The position numbers and the translations under genes were made by a program. A stretch of DNA of 64,000 bases from the NCBI GenBank assembly GCA_013396995.1, contig VWZP01002214.1, forward strand, positions 124,935-188,934, in the 5' to 3' direction. The number at the start of each line of letters is the position of its first letter. The first letter of the stretch is position 1. Below, in pieces: positions 12,301-27,300 of this stretch. Below the pieces are notes generated by a model. It did no database searches. It saw only the letters and a program-made list of their open reading frames with translations, and was not told where the DNA came from. Source of the DNA: Dicaeum eximium (Eukaryota; Chordata; Aves; Passeriformes; Dicaeidae).

Positions 12301-15300
12301 AGCCACAGTGTGAGAGGAGGAGCAACTCCCAAGGAAGAACAGTGCAGCTCTGAATCTGAACTGCCAAAGTTAGTGAAATTGTAAAAACAATGGAGCATTG
12401 GGAATCATAGAATCACAGAATGGCCTAGGTTGGAAGGAATCTTAAAAACCACCTTGTTCTGACCACCCTGCCATGGGCAGGGACACCTTCCACTATCCCA
12501 GCTTGCTCAGAGCCCTGTCCAACCTGGTCTGGAATGCTTCCAGAGCTGGGGCAACCACAGCTTCTCTGGGCTACCTGTGCCAGGACCTCACCACCCTCAC
12601 AGGAAAAAATGTATTCCTCATATCCAATCTAAACCTTTTCTCTGGCAGTGTGAAGCCTCTGTCATGTCACTCCAGGCCCTTGTCCAGAGTCTCTCTCCAT
12701 CTTTCCTGTGGGCTCCTTTCAGGCACTGAAGGCCACAATGAGGTCACCCCAAAACCTTCTCCTCTCCAGGCTTAACAATCCCAATTCCCTCAGCCTTTCC
12801 TCCCAGCAGAGCTGCTCCATCCCTCTGATGCCCTTGGTGTCCCTGCTCTGGCCTGGCTCTAGCAGCTCCCTGTCCTTGCTGTGCTGTTTTTCTTTGTATC
12901 ATGCAGTAAAAAGGAAGGGTCACTCTGATTTCTCTCACATCTTTAGCATCAGAGTCCCACCTCATAACACTCTTCCACATGAGCAGGTAGAAACAACCTT
13001 CTCTGGTACAGAACATGAGTGTTCAGGAATTGGAGGAAGGAGAAGGACCACTTACCTCACGATGGCCTTGACTGCAAAACGAACCACGGTGGAGAGCAGG
13101 AACAGAGGTGTGACCAGAATGTGGAACAGGGACAGGGATGCAAATGCCTGGGCGGGCTGCAGTGGCCTGTCATTGGTGTATGCATAAGTCACAAAGGTCT
13201 GTCACATCAGGGAAAGAGCATGTCAGGATAAGGACTCTTGAATGAGATGGACGAGGACAGCAAGGAAAATATTTTGCTCAGCTAAGGCTAATAACTATCT
13301 CAGTTCACTGGGAATCAGGATAAACTGAAGAGAAAGGTGTGTTCTGTTGAAGCAAATAGATTTTAAAACCTTGCCAGTGATTTCAAGAGGTTTACACATT
13401 GAAGAGTGAAAAAGTTTTCATTGTAAAATATAGCATTTGATTACAGCTTTGTAATTGACTTTAGGGTTTCCAGGAAACACTCAACTCAGAAAAAACCCCA
13501 GTAAGAATCTAACAAATATTTGGGGTTTTTTTCACAGATGCAGGATTCTGGTCATAAATGTTCCAATTCTTGTACACACCTCTCAGTATAGTCTGCCCTC
13601 AAAATTTGGTCTATGAGAGCTCCTTACTGACCAGCATGGCATAGCTCCTCTAGTGCATGAGGCTGAGACTTAAACCTAGTTAGAGGACAAGCAAAATTTA
13701 TTCCTCTTTTAACTGCATAGTACCCTGTCTTGAAAACTTTAATGGTGCCTCATAATGCATTTTGAAACAGGAATGAGTTTTGCTGCTAAAGAAATAAGAA
13801 AAGACACTCAAAACACCTTTCAAAAAGAGCTTTTTAAAATGGGTCTCCCTTCTAGTTGTTATCATCTTTCTTTTCTTTCTTTCTTTCTTTCAGTAAAAAA
13901 TTCACGATGTAATAATTTTTCTTTCTTATAGAAAAGAAGTATTTTTCTCTTTTCTATATTTTCTCAATCCACCTTTTGGGAATGAAAACTTCCTACAGTT
14001 AGTAGGGGCACCTTAATTCTTCTGCTGGTTTTATGAAGAATAGGTTCTACAATAACAATGGTGTCCTTTCTTCCTTTTTACACCCCCCTCCCCCCACTTT
14101 CCTCTCCCTTTTTTATAAGGAAAACTGAAAAAACCCATATCTTACTGCAAGAACAGCTGCTATTGGTATGGCTGCGTTCATAAAAACTGGGAAAGAGAAA
14201 TAAAATAAGCATCAAATCATATGAAATAAGAAAAAACAATTTTACAGTAAGTGTATGATACTAAAATAATCCAGTTATTTCCAATTCAAGTAATTAAAAC
14301 TCCCAAAGGAAAATTAGTCTGCAGGAAGAAATTTCCTTCCCTGATAGTCAGAGATCTTAAACACACCAACAAATAAGCCATGGAATTCTCTCATTTGCCT
14401 ACTCTATTAAACTGGGAGAAAAATCATTATGTGCATAATTAATATGAAACACAAATAAAACATTAGTCAACCCTACTACATTGCAGAAAACACTATTTAT
14501 ATGCAGAAAACATAATTCATCTTTGCTGCTGTCAGAGCTGCCAATATTTGGAGCCTGCTTACTATAAAGCACCTCCTAACTGTAATGCCACAATGAAGGT
14601 AACAGAAAACTTACTGCAAAAGAAAACCCAACAATATGTATTTTATCATTTCAAATTTCTGTGTTGTGTATTTATCATGCCTTTTTATTTTAATGACATT
14701 ACACACAGACAAAAGTGTCACAGACACAGCTGCATCTCTCTTTAGTTGAAGTTGGGAGGAATGTTGACATGAAAAGCAGGATATTTTTCCAAGCACTAAA
14801 AACACAGTTACTTACTGGAAAGAGATGTATGAAGTGCAAAGGTTTTGAGACTGGTGAGCTCTTTCATTCTCGTTTCTTCCACACTTGTACAAAATATGTG
14901 CTCCCAGGCATACAGCTTTAATAGCTTAATGCCTTTGAGTATCTCATTGGTTTTCTTTAATCTCTCAGTAGAATAGTCCTTCATTTCAAGAGAAAACCAG
15001 GGAAAAAATTGATAACCATTTGTAGTCTTAATGACAACTGTCTTTTCTCCTCACTCCTGTTGTTAAATTCATTTTTTAAAAATAATTTTGTTCATTTGTG
15101 ATTTTGTACTGGTGCCCTACTGAGAAAAAGAATATAAAATTTCATTTTCTTTGGAGGTATTAAAATATTTACAACTATTAGGGGAAATTAGGTGACTCTT
15201 TTCTACAAAAAAAAAAAAAAAAACAACAAAAAAAACAACTTCAAACATCCCAACCCTTCAAAGAGAGGGTGAAACTCAGGGAGGTGGGTTAGTAGGTCAG

Positions 15301-18300
15301 TGGTGTCCATAACAATAGACAGAAACCTAAATGGGTGTGTATTTGCTGATGTAAGAATCATTCTGGGATCCAGTTGTGAAAATAAGCGAGGTATTTATCA
15401 ATGTATTTAGCTAATTTCCCCTCATCAGAAAGCAGTAATCATAAGTTTTGGTAAAATCATAATCCAAAAGATGGCATGAGTCAGAGAAAATCAGAATAGA
15501 GCAGTAGGATTGAGATTATTTCTGAAATTATGCAAATATAAATCCTCTGTACAATTTGTACAGGTTATAAAAACTTGCAACACCCAACAGGATTGAAGTG
15601 TGCTGGCAATTAGATCCATGCATCAATAATTTGCTTACTGAATATTAAGATAAAAAGGATCTCTAAATATTTGGCAACATAAACATCAAAGGTTTATTTT
15701 AAAAGTTCAAGGACAATAAAGTTAAAAATTAGACAAAGGAGCAGAAAACATTTTTAATTGGTGAACTAAATGAGGCAGAAAAATAAACTTACATCACTGA
15801 AGAATTTAGACATGAATATATAATAATCCAGCAGTGCCAACTGGTTTTTAGAGAATACCAAAGCTTGGACTGAGAGTAAAAAGCCTCTAGACTTTACAGA
15901 GGTAGGTTGTGCACATTCTTTAATACTTTTCTGCTATAATTTATCAGTCATTTGCACTGTTTGCTTATATCCCATGAAATACAACATCTGCATGTGGGAA
16001 TAACACCCTTTCATGGAGTGGAATTCAGACAAAATTGTGCTAGTTGGATTAAAAATACTCTTTGCACAGAAAGCAGGTCAGAGCCCACATACTTTTTTGA
16101 GATTCTCTTCTGCCAAATTGTGAGGAAGGAAGAGACACCGAGCCACAGAAAAACAGACAGGGAGGGACAGTGAAACTGAGGGGTGGCCTGCCCAAACACA
16201 CCCAGTGGTTTTCACTAACTACAAGAACAGAACCCAGAAAACCAGTTCTGATTTCTGGATCAGAAATGTCACTGAAACAATTCACTTACAAGAGTGCTCT
16301 TCTGAGCCTCAGCCAGCTTGGTGGCTATGAAGTACTGGATGGGAGCCAAGAGCACGATGACAGCGGCCCCGACCAAGGCGCTCACTCCCAGTAGGTTATA
16401 GAGGAGGATCACACCCATTATTATCTGTGAAGAGAAAAGCAACACAGGAAAAGAAAAAAAAAAGATATGTTTCAATATGCTAGAACCACACCATGAGAAA
16501 ATTATTTGTTCTTTTAATAAACACTTAAATGGTTCATAGGAATCAGCTGAGCCCGTACTTCAGGAGGTCACATTAGGAAAGTGTGGGAAATAAACCCAGA
16601 AGCCTTTCTTTTTGACATTAACTAAATATTTTGTGTTAGTGCCTGCTAGTTCTAATTCCAGACTGGGTTTCCACAAAACTAAAGAAGCACTAAAATGATG
16701 GTGCTTGCCCCGAGGCATTTTACAGAGCTCCTGGCCTCAAGTCCTGTTTACACTAGAGCTCCTTACCTCACTCTGGAAGCATTCAGAGGTCTTAGGGCTG
16801 TCATGGATCACAGTTGCATTCTGTTGTAGTGTCCCTGTGCAACTGCAGGCAGGGGGACACCACACACAGGCACTGAAGCATGAAGCAGATGTGCTTGGAC
16901 TGACACAAACTGAGCTTGGGCATCAATATCATGCAGCTCTGGAGGAAAATACTACCTTAGCCCTGCAAAAGGTTTGGGAACACTTCCTACGGGAGGTTAC
17001 CTGGGAATGGTTGTGATGTGACTGCTGTGATTCTGGTTCCTGAGTTAATTCAAGCTCTGCTATATAAATATTTCTATTAAAAGCTCCACTTTGTGGTAGA
17101 GAGATGTCCTCGATGATAAGAAGACATACAGAATTAGTTGCATATCTCATTCTTTTATCTCTTAAACAAGTCTGTCTTTAAATCTTCCTTCTTATACAAC
17201 ATCAGAAGTAAGAATCAATGGAGTTTAACGTTTTTAAAGCAATATTCAGCTTTTCAGGCTCCTGTACTGCAAGTTACCATACCTAGCCACAGCAATCAGA
17301 TCTCCTCTTCCTTTAATAACTTTCTAAGTATTGATAGCAACACTTCCATCCGCTTCACAGGATGTGAAACAGTGAAATTAAACCCTATATATTATTTCTA
17401 ATTTCTGTTTCCAAGTAGCCTTTTTTGCCATTTTTTTCATAAACTATTTCATGACACTCTAAACCCTACCCAACCCATTATTAGTAGTAATTACTGACTA
17501 GTACAATAGATTACTGATACAGTTTCAGGAAATTCAGCAAAACAGATCTACTATAAGAGTTGGTTCTACCTCTTTTAAAAATTCTTTAGTGTCAGTGGGA
17601 TCACTGAAAGTAAGGACCAGGCCAAACACACCCTGAGCTAAAATTCTGAAGAGGCTACAGGAGTCCAAACTTCATGGAAAATCAGCATGTCTCAGGTCAT
17701 TAAGCCATTGGCATTTTTGAAGATTTCTTTCAGCTAAATAATCTCAACCTTTCCTTCCTACAGATCTGCCTCCATTTCTTTTCCAGCCTTGTTAAGAAGC
17801 AGATGTGTTCAGTGACTAAGTTTGCTTAGATGAAAGCTCCATTGAGCATTGTCAGCGTTCATGCCAGTCATGGAGCAGAATTCAATCCCTGTTGCTCCTG
17901 CCACAGAACCCAGTTACAAGTGGACACTGCAGAAGCAATGCTTAGTGCTGATGCAGGGTGGCAAAATAAAAGCAATGGATTTGTGTCAGCAGTGGAAGAA
18001 ATAGGAGCAGGAAAAGGATTGCAGGTCCTCATTCTTCAAGTCACAGACATGGAAATCCTGCTAAAATACTTCTCTCTCTTCACTGGCCCTTGGAAAGACA
18101 CCTTTCCAGCCCTTGGGCCACCTTTCTGCTTGTTAATCTTAGTGGGAAGTGCAGGCTCTGCTCTGGATTTTGTAGCAGTGTCCCAGACCTGCACTCTCCT
18201 CAGCCAGGCTGGAGGATCTCTGAAATCAGGCCCTTACTTGGATGCTCTACCTGAACAGGCATTGCCCACAGATTGGGGCACAGGAACAAGAACCACATTA

Positions 18301-21300
18301 GTTGGTTGGTTTCTATGGCAACCAAGTTATTGATTTGTCCCAGTGTCATCTCTCCCATGGACAAGTTGGATGTAGAAAGCCTCAGGATCTTATTATATAT
18401 CATTGCCTGTAAGAAAGGAGAAAAAAAGGAAGTTATTAAAATGATGTAATTATAAAAGAACAGTAGCAGTGGGATGTTTCAAACTGCATCATCAGCCTTT
18501 ACCTAGGACAGCCCTTCTCCCAGTCTCTCACCTGAGACAGAGAGAGATGGAGACAGAGTGAGAGAAAGCACAAGAGAGAGAACTGACTTAAAAAAACTCC
18601 AATTCCTCTTAAAAGGTTTGTTGCTTAATGCAGACCTAAAATAGAACAAAAAATGACAACAAAATATCAAAACTTAAGAAACTGGCCAAAGAACCTTTTT
18701 AACAAGCATTTGGTGAGCCTGCTTTCCTGTGACACTGTCTGTCAAAGAGATCCTTGTTTCTGATAAGACAGGTAAATTCATGCTGTGAAGTTTGATTGGA
18801 GTGGGTATGTATTGCTTTGGGTTTCTCTCCCTTACCTGGCCATTTCTTTCCATAAAATTAATAGGAGTTTAACAAGGTTTAAAATTAATCAGGGCTTACA
18901 TATACTGAATTTGAAAGACAAATATTGTGAGCCCAGTTTACATTTGTGACCAAACATCAAATGCTGCAGCTCCAAGGAAGTTATAAAAATAATTTGTCCT
19001 ATTTTCTTCATGAATAAAGTATATCCCATAGAATTAATCAGAAATGCCTGGTGAATTAGATCAGCTGCATAAACTCCTAAGAGTCCCAGTTTTGGTAAGT
19101 GGGAGTCACAAAAAGGAGTCACAAAAAGGAAATAACCAGGTGCTCTTTCATCCCCAAGTCTGTACCATCTATCCTGAGAGAAGGCAGAAAATGTTTGAAG
19201 CAGCTCCATCAATCAGAGCAAATACAAAAAAAAAAGAAGCTTCAATGCTGAGGTAATATTCCCATGGTTAGTTACATCAGGCAAAACATCAGTTCCAGCT
19301 CCTGGATTGCTACTGCTGCCTGCAGAGTTTGGGCTGTGCAGAGCCCTGCTGCACCCCCCCCACCCTGTGCTGGGCTGGAGCTGCTGGCTCCAGTTCATAA
19401 ACAAGGCTCTCACAGAGGGTTAAGGGATGCTGGGGTTACAGACACAGCCCTGCAGATGAATCACTCCCATCCCATCCCACAGGGCTCTGTGCTAAAGGGC
19501 ATAAATATCCAGTCACCACTCCTGACGCATGCACAGCATTCCCATAAAACAAGGACACTCTGCAGATGGCTCTGTCCACAGTCAGGAGAAGCAAACTCAT
19601 AAGCAAATGAACAAAGCAGATGCAGAGCCAAAATGACACTGCTGATCTTCATCTATCTATCATTGTCTTGCAAAGATGTGTTTTTATAGGCATGGGGTTT
19701 TATGGGTGTTAAACTTCCAACAAGTTAGAATGATGGGATTAGTTTTTAGCAAAAGGAATTGGTGCCAGCAGTTTGCTAGCACTACTTTGTCCAGTTTTCT
19801 GTATAAAAATACAGCACGTATCTTCTCTGAAACCATCATTTCAAGCTCAGTCTTCAGATAAAGAATGTGAAAAATGAAAGCACAAAGCTGGAGCTGTTAT
19901 TAGTGAATCTCCTGGCAGATCTTTGCTCACCAGTAAGGCACCACGGAGGTTGATGCCTGTCTCTGTAGTCACATAGTAGGAGGCCTGCAGAAATGTCCTC
20001 TGCAGGATAAGAGCCAGGAAGAGAAGGACTGCCAAGACATAAACATTCCTTAGGAATTCCTCCGATGAAAGGTAGGAGTTTGAGGGATCCTTCACCTGAA
20101 AAGAAAGGAAAAAATGATGCAAGTGCCATAGGAGGAATTGTATATTCCCAAGAAGCTGAAAACAAGCAAATCATCGCATTAGAATAAAACATATTGATGC
20201 TATCATGGGAAATAAGATATAAAAATCAGATTTCTCATTGACCTCTATATCAAAATCATATGGATACAAATTTAAAACTCCGCTCCTGTTCTAAAGACTG
20301 AGGATTGAGGTGTTTTAGCAGTTCTAAAATGATTTAGTTTTAGCAGGAAAGGAACAATAAGGTCACCATGTCTGCCTTATCTTTAAATTCTGGTGATTTG
20401 TACGATAGAAATGCTACTCAGTAGAAAATAAAGCTCATTCCACCTGCCCCACAAAGAAGCTGCAAGAAAGTACTTTTTATTGTATGGGATTAGTTATCTA
20501 TGTTATTTAGTTATTAGTTGCATTTGCATATTATGGAAACAATTCCTTCCCCAAATATAGTCTATGATACCCATAAATTCTGAATCACATAAGACTATAC
20601 ATGCCAGTATTCTATGGAAAATGAGATTTAAATGCCTCAATATGGAAGAGAAAAAAAAAATCTTGTTTAAAGCCTTTGTTTTCATTTTCTAGTTTTTGTG
20701 TTCACTGTTCTGCTCTGTTTCAGGCAGAAAAGGAAACAAATGTACCAAAATACTCCAAGGAAGACTGTTCCTTTGGTATTTCCGACCCAGCTGGAAGCAG
20801 GATGTACTGGAATTCTTACAGGGAAGGGAAAAAAAAAAAAATAGGGAAAAAGCCTGTTCTACTGAAATATCCTGCCTGATTCTCAGATGAAAGGTATGGG
20901 CAATATAAGAAAGCAAGCCACCTGCCCAAGACTCCTTGAAAAAAGGGTTGCTTAAGTGCATGAATGGTGAGATAAATATATTTCAAAACTTTTCTCTTAA
21001 TGTTCTGCTGCATCTAACTTCCTCTTGTTTTCATAGTGGGGATATCAATAAGAAAATAACATTTGTAGATACCTTTTTTCAGTGTATATAGAGTTCTCAG
21101 GAATTAAGGCAGAATAAGTATAAAATTAAATGTATTCACATTAATTGGAACTAGAGAGAATTTAAAGGAGAAATGTTTAATAGCAAGAACAACCAAGAGA
21201 AAGTTTATCAAAATCCATAAATTAAAGGCAAATGCATTCTGAAATGTATCCAAGAGAAACAGTGACTGTCACCAAGTCAAGTACTTTCAAGCTCAACAAT

Positions 21301-24300
21301 GATTCCAATCTTCCCTTTAGCCAATGCTCATTAAAACTTTAAAAAGCCACAACTGAAGCCACTACACTGAAGAGTACAAAAGATTAAGGAAGCAGGCAAG
21401 GTACAGATCTGTAAATCTGAGATCCAGAAATTATTTTCAAGCTTAAATACTTTGTTTACCATGAAAAAAAACCCAACATTTTTGAAGGCAAAACTTTCGA
21501 AACATTTTTGAAGGTTACTTTGCCTTGTAACTCTGGCTCAAATCCAGCATGTGCAGGTTCAAGGATGATAAAAAGCTTTATTTGATAAACTGTACAATTA
21601 AACTCTCAGTGCAGTGAAGGCCTCAAGCCAAATTGAGTCCATCAGTCAAGAAAATGAATATCAGGAGTGAGCAGCCAAGAAAAAGGTATTTCGATAGTGG
21701 TGATAGTCAAATACTTTATCTGGAGAGGAAAATGCTATTCCATTACATCCCTATCTGCTCATTCAAAGATAAAACACTCCAAGAACTGTATGGAGATGTT
21801 TCTCTATCAGAAGACAAATGCAGGAAAATGTCATTTCTTCTCTGCTGTCAGTAAAATAATTTTACCTGTATCTTTTCATAAGTTACTCAAATTCTTTTTC
21901 TTGTGATAGAAAATGTTCTCTATCAGAGGCTTGCTCAGCATTTAGAGGTGATCCCTGAAAGTTCAGTCTCAGTGAAACTTAAAATGAGCACTGATCTGAC
22001 ATCCCTTGTGCATCTCTAGTATCAAGAACACCATTGAGTAAAGTAGATACTTTTCAATTTCTCAATATGTGTCAGCACAGTTCATCACAGCAGCAATAAA
22101 TACAATCAGCCACAAACAGGGACTGGCTACTGTCAGCTTCCCAGTAAAAATACAGATTTGAGAGAACTCAAAACTGTCACTGAAATATAAACTGACAAAT
22201 GGACAAGAATTAAGCAAAATTCCCAGGCTGGATGCATCACTGAAGCACCACCAGTGTGTGTCCCGCCTGAAACAAACAGGCACAGCTGAAGAGGAGCAGA
22301 AAAAGTTGTTCCTTCTTCCCAGAGCTGCTGGGATGACTCCATCAAGACAGACAGCTGGGGAGGTGGGGGGAGCCTCCACAACCTGTGTTCCATTCCTACC
22401 CAAGGCTTATAACTTGACTACCCAGATTTATAACTTGACTGCCTCTCACAACAGAAATACTCAAATTGCTCAAGAGAAACCATGAAATAACACAGTGATG
22501 ACCACAGACCTATCAAAGCATGCAGCCAGCTGTCTTAAATACCTGATATGACTCTAAAACTACTACCAGAGCCTTTCAGTCCACATTGTCAGGTTACCTT
22601 TTCTGTGGTATTTGTATTATTGGTTGTGTTCTGGAAGCCCTGGACAATGCCAGAAATGCAGAGTGGCCCAGCAAAGCCCAGCAGGTCGGCCAGGTAGCGG
22701 AAGGTGCTGCTGAGCAGGATTGGCCGTCCAAAAGCGCTGTACATGGCCAACCAAATGGAGGGACTCCGGTTGGGGTGGTCCTCCACCTTTTTCTGGAAAA
22801 CACAAACAGGTACCCAGTGAAATAAGAGAGGACTCCCAGGTTTTATATGGCATCATTCCTGTCTGGATGCCCAAAAGGTTCCTGAAAGGTTGTTTGGACC
22901 AGGTGAGGCAGCAAATATGTACTCATGATTGACAGATTTCAGACATTCTTCACAGCAAATTCCAATTCTGCCTCCCCTTGGTAACTGTGGTTTCTCACCT
23001 CTATATCCCACCACTTTCCTCAGCCTGTGAACACAGGAATGCAAGCACAGATTATCATCCTGGCAGGCAACCATTGTCCCTTGTCACATGTGTGCTCAGG
23101 GAAAGGTCTGGCCTTTCAGCCCTTTGCTCATGTGGGTAATCCTGGTTTCACAAGCTGTAAAGGCTTCTGATTGCAGGAAAAATACATGACAATTACAAGA
23201 ATATAGTTTAATTTAATTTATCTGGAATTTTTTCCATCTCTTGGGTGTCCTCCAGGATGACACACTTCAACCAAACAATGATTACTGTGCTCAAAAAATG
23301 AAAGCAGCAGACCAGGTTGGGAGGTAAGGTTAAATCAACCAAGGATCCTTTCTAGCCTTCAGATCTGTGAATTTACACAGTATTATAGCTCTTGGCTAAG
23401 ACACCAACCAGCAGATGTGGCATTGTGTAATCAGAAGAGTTCTGATATCTCTGAGGTCCTTTCAGTTTAACCAAGGAAGAGTTTTACTGACCAGAGCAGT
23501 GCTCTGCACAGTGCTTCCTTGCACTTCAGGCAGCAGCTTTTGACACTTTAAACAAGCATCTGTAATTTCTCAAGTAGCACAGATGCCTGCAAGCTGCAAG
23601 CCAAGCCAAGCCCTCTTGAGCATTCACAGAGACATTTTAAGCACAGCCAAGCAACAACCACTCCCTGCCCCAACAAGTTCACCAAAGAAAAAAGAAAACG
23701 TGCCTGTAACCTGCCTGGCTGCCTCATGACTTTTTTCCCTCTCTTTTCTCAGTTTTTTCCCTTTTGTGCCATTTCCAGAGTGAGATGGGTTACATGCATG
23801 GTGCCAAAAATGTGCAGGTGGATCAGGTGGCTGCCAGAGACTGGGCCAGGCCAATGCCAAGGAGCTTAGGAAGGAGAAATAAGCTACCATTTCTGAAAGG
23901 GGTGAGAATGAAACTGCTTCCCCTGAGGAGGGAAAGAGCACAAGGGCCTCGTGTGAGTTGCCCAGACAAAAGGCTCTGAATTTGTGTTCTAATGGGTTTT
24001 GAGCTTGAGTACCCTAAAAGGATTAATCACCATCCTCAAATAAAAGATTAATAACTTTAACAGCTTGAGAGAAGCTAAGCTAATTTTCTGCGTAAATGGC
24101 AGTAATCCTTTGGGGAAAAGATTATTATATTATTCTGGGTATTCAATTAATAGTAAATTTGTTAAATGGCAATGGTAAATCCTTATTTCTCTAACAATTT
24201 AATAGGCATTTTCACTGTTACTGCAATTCACACATTGGCCATCACTATATGAAATCCGTTTCCTTTTCATTGGAAAAAAATACAAATTTCATTATCTAAT

Positions 24301-27300
24301 TTATTGCTAAAGTCTGTTTTTTCTTCTTCTTTTAATCAGGACTTCATATTAGCTGAAGCATGTAGCAGGAAGAGAGGAGAAAATGCTTTTTCTAATCATA
24401 ATTTATTTTCCAGAATGGTCCTTGAGTGTTATGAGTTTGCATAGAATGTTGTGGTATTAATTAACCAGTCTGGGCTGCTGTTCTCAGCTGTGCCACTTGA
24501 TTGGGTTTTCCTTCTCTTTGTCAAGTCCCTTGGAAATTCCTGTAATTTTAAGGAATTGGGTACTCCACAGTTGGAATAAAGAGCAGTGAGATAGTGCTTG
24601 TTGATAAATCAAGTCACCCATAAGGTTTGCCTTAGACAACCCTTATGCAGACATAGAAAACTAATGATCTTTGACTTTAAAATCTGGGTTTTCTATTAAG
24701 TGCCCAAAATAAAAGCTTTCTATTGACCATGGACAAATACTACAGGATTTAGGCTGGTGGGGTAAACCAAATGTAATATCATTGTGCTAAATCTATTTTT
24801 GGATATGTGATATATGATGCACTGATATGTAGTGTGAAACATCTAGACTTCTTCAATAGAAACTGAAATAAAAGCCAAGCAACAACAGAAAGTGGACCAC
24901 TTTTTTTTGGGGGGGGAGGGGTGTAAATGGAATTATGTGAGAATTGATACAATCATTTCCATTTTCATAGCATGCAGAAGAGAGAGCAAGACAATGTCAT
25001 GTGAGCTATCTCAAAGGCATTTCACAATATAGAGGATTCAGGGTCACGTTCAGCATCTTTCATCATGTTGTGAGGGGAAGGGTTTGGGAAGGAAGAGGAG
25101 TTTTCTCCCTGCAGGGCCATGGAGCACAGCTGAGATCAGCTATCTCCAAGCACAGGCTGAGGTAACCCCACTTAATCCAGAGGAGGCTGTGGGGCTCCCC
25201 TCACCAGTTGCAGGAGATTAGTGTAAAATATACACTTGGCAGCAGAGACAGTGGCATATCACCTTCCCCAGACTGCAGACCACACTTCAGTCTGAAGAAT
25301 TTTCCTAATTCTGTGGCTGTTTTCTGGCCCACCCAGGCACAAGCCAGTGCTTCTCTCCACAGGAATGAATTGCAGTGAGTCCCACTGCCTGGCTCCTTGC
25401 ATTTGCTTTAGCCATTTGGTTTACTTTAACTTTATCTACAAAATACCAGTTTGCTTCAGGGTTGCAGCCTGTTTTAGAATAGTAGCATAAATGTGCTTGA
25501 GGCTGTGGTAATCTCAAGGCTTTAGACAATTACAGAACACAAAATACCTGATTTAAGGCAGCATCAGAAATGTTGGCGAGTGTAACTGCATACGTTACAT
25601 TTATGCAAGTGTTTATATGTACACAACACACACTGAGGGAAGCTACACACTGAAAGTTTGTGCTCATGCACATGAGAAATGCACATTTTGGCATCTGAGC
25701 TGCATTTTTGTGCAGGCACAGACAGTATCTGCAGATGTGAACGAGCTACAGACAAATGCTGGCACTCAGCTGTTGTGCCTGTCATCAAGAATGGCCCAGA
25801 CTCAGGTCCTTGGGCCACGTAGGTCCATATCCCTCTTCTGCCTCTTTAAGGGTTTAGGCACCTTAAGGAGCTGGTCTAAGGGATGCACCTCTCCCAGGAT
25901 GCTGTGAAAAGCTCAGTTCCAAAAACTCAGTAGCTTTCTGCATAAAGCAGAAGGATCTTGATCTCTGGTCTCTGTAATCCTCAACTGCAGAAGGAAAGAG
26001 AAGCAACCTATAGCTATTAAAATACAAATAATTGTACTGATAATTGTTTCATCTCAGAAGGCACAGAAAGTAGCCTGCAGCTCCATTAGCTGCTGGGAGC
26101 AAAGAGCTGCCAAAATGCATCCAAAAATTTCCCTGAAAAATCCTGCCCTACCTAGTGAGTTTTCCCAACCATGCTTTCTGTACTGGGTCTGGCTGGGATG
26201 GAGTTAATTTTCTTCATAGCAGCCTTTATGGTTCTGTGTTTGGGATTGGTGACTAAATCACTGCTAAGACACCAGTGTTTTGGCTATTCTGGATGTGTGG
26301 TTTTGGCTATTCCTCTGTCTGGAGAAAAAAAAAAAAGGTGAAGATGAGTGTTTCCACCTGAAACTATGGACAGAATGTCTTTCAGTTTCATAAGTAGCTA
26401 AGATTTAAACAAATCTTTCCCTATTAAACTCTAGCAAGTGATCAGTCTGTTGTGGTTTTAGTTTCCAGTTGCACTCAGTTTGGCAACTCTCTCCTGCTAT
26501 AAATTCACTTAAAACCAAACAGTAACTGTTGGATTGGAACTTCCTATGCCAATGTTTCACCTTGGAACAAACAGTCCTAAGTTAAAAATTCCTAAAATGA
26601 CGATTTCATGAAAGCTGAAGAAATTCAAAGTGACACTTTGCCTTTCTAAGGCCAAACAGTGACACAGACACCTGTTATTACCTTTTGTTCCTCGTAGGCT
26701 TGTTTGAGACAGACATAATTTGTCAGTGCTCTCATTGCAATTGGGAGCTTCCCAATGGCCTTCAGGTCCACAGGTTTCTTGTGAGCAGAAATAATGAGAG
26801 TGTTCATCCACCAATAAGTTGCCTTTGAGAGCAAATTGACAAATGGCTGCAGGAACCTCACCCCCAAATCCTGCAGATCCTCTGGAGGCTTTACTTTCTG
26901 AGGGTTCATGAAAAACACATACCTCTGCAGAGAAGAAAACAGACAAACATGGGCTCAGAAATTATCTTATTGATAGTAATTTTTAAGTAAAAACCATGTG
27001 CAAGACCACCTCAGTCTCAAATTTGCTTTTAAAAGTAATTATATGTTTAACTTAAATATAAATTTGCATGTACATGGGAGCATTTCCATTTTGACAGATA
27101 ACTGGCAAACAATTGAGCAACATGGGATGTAGATACTGTTCTGAACCCTATCAGTACCACCTATCTCAAGCTGAACAACAGTAAAAATTAATTATTGGGA
27201 AATAATTTTATTTTAAGTTATTAAGGGTGAGAACATATTCTAATTTAAAGATTCACTATGTAAATAGTTCATCAGCACTAATACAGCACATATTTTACAG

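Larger units (their letters stand above)
9682..13055 (-). other. ABCC9 intron 12
   Basis: 3.4 kb holding two CR1 fragments in opposite orientations (10092-10602 and 12404-12890); the rest is unremarkable. Confidence 0.85.

Noticed and set aside
12473..13187. Overlapping plus-strand open frames near 12.5-13.2 kb
   Set aside because: They lie on the antisense side of a CR1 tail and of ABCC9 exon 12; the translations are repeat and shadow sequence.
17830..18333. 167-codon plus-strand open frame
   Set aside because: It overlaps ABCC9 exon 8 antisense and has no recognisable domain or splice support.
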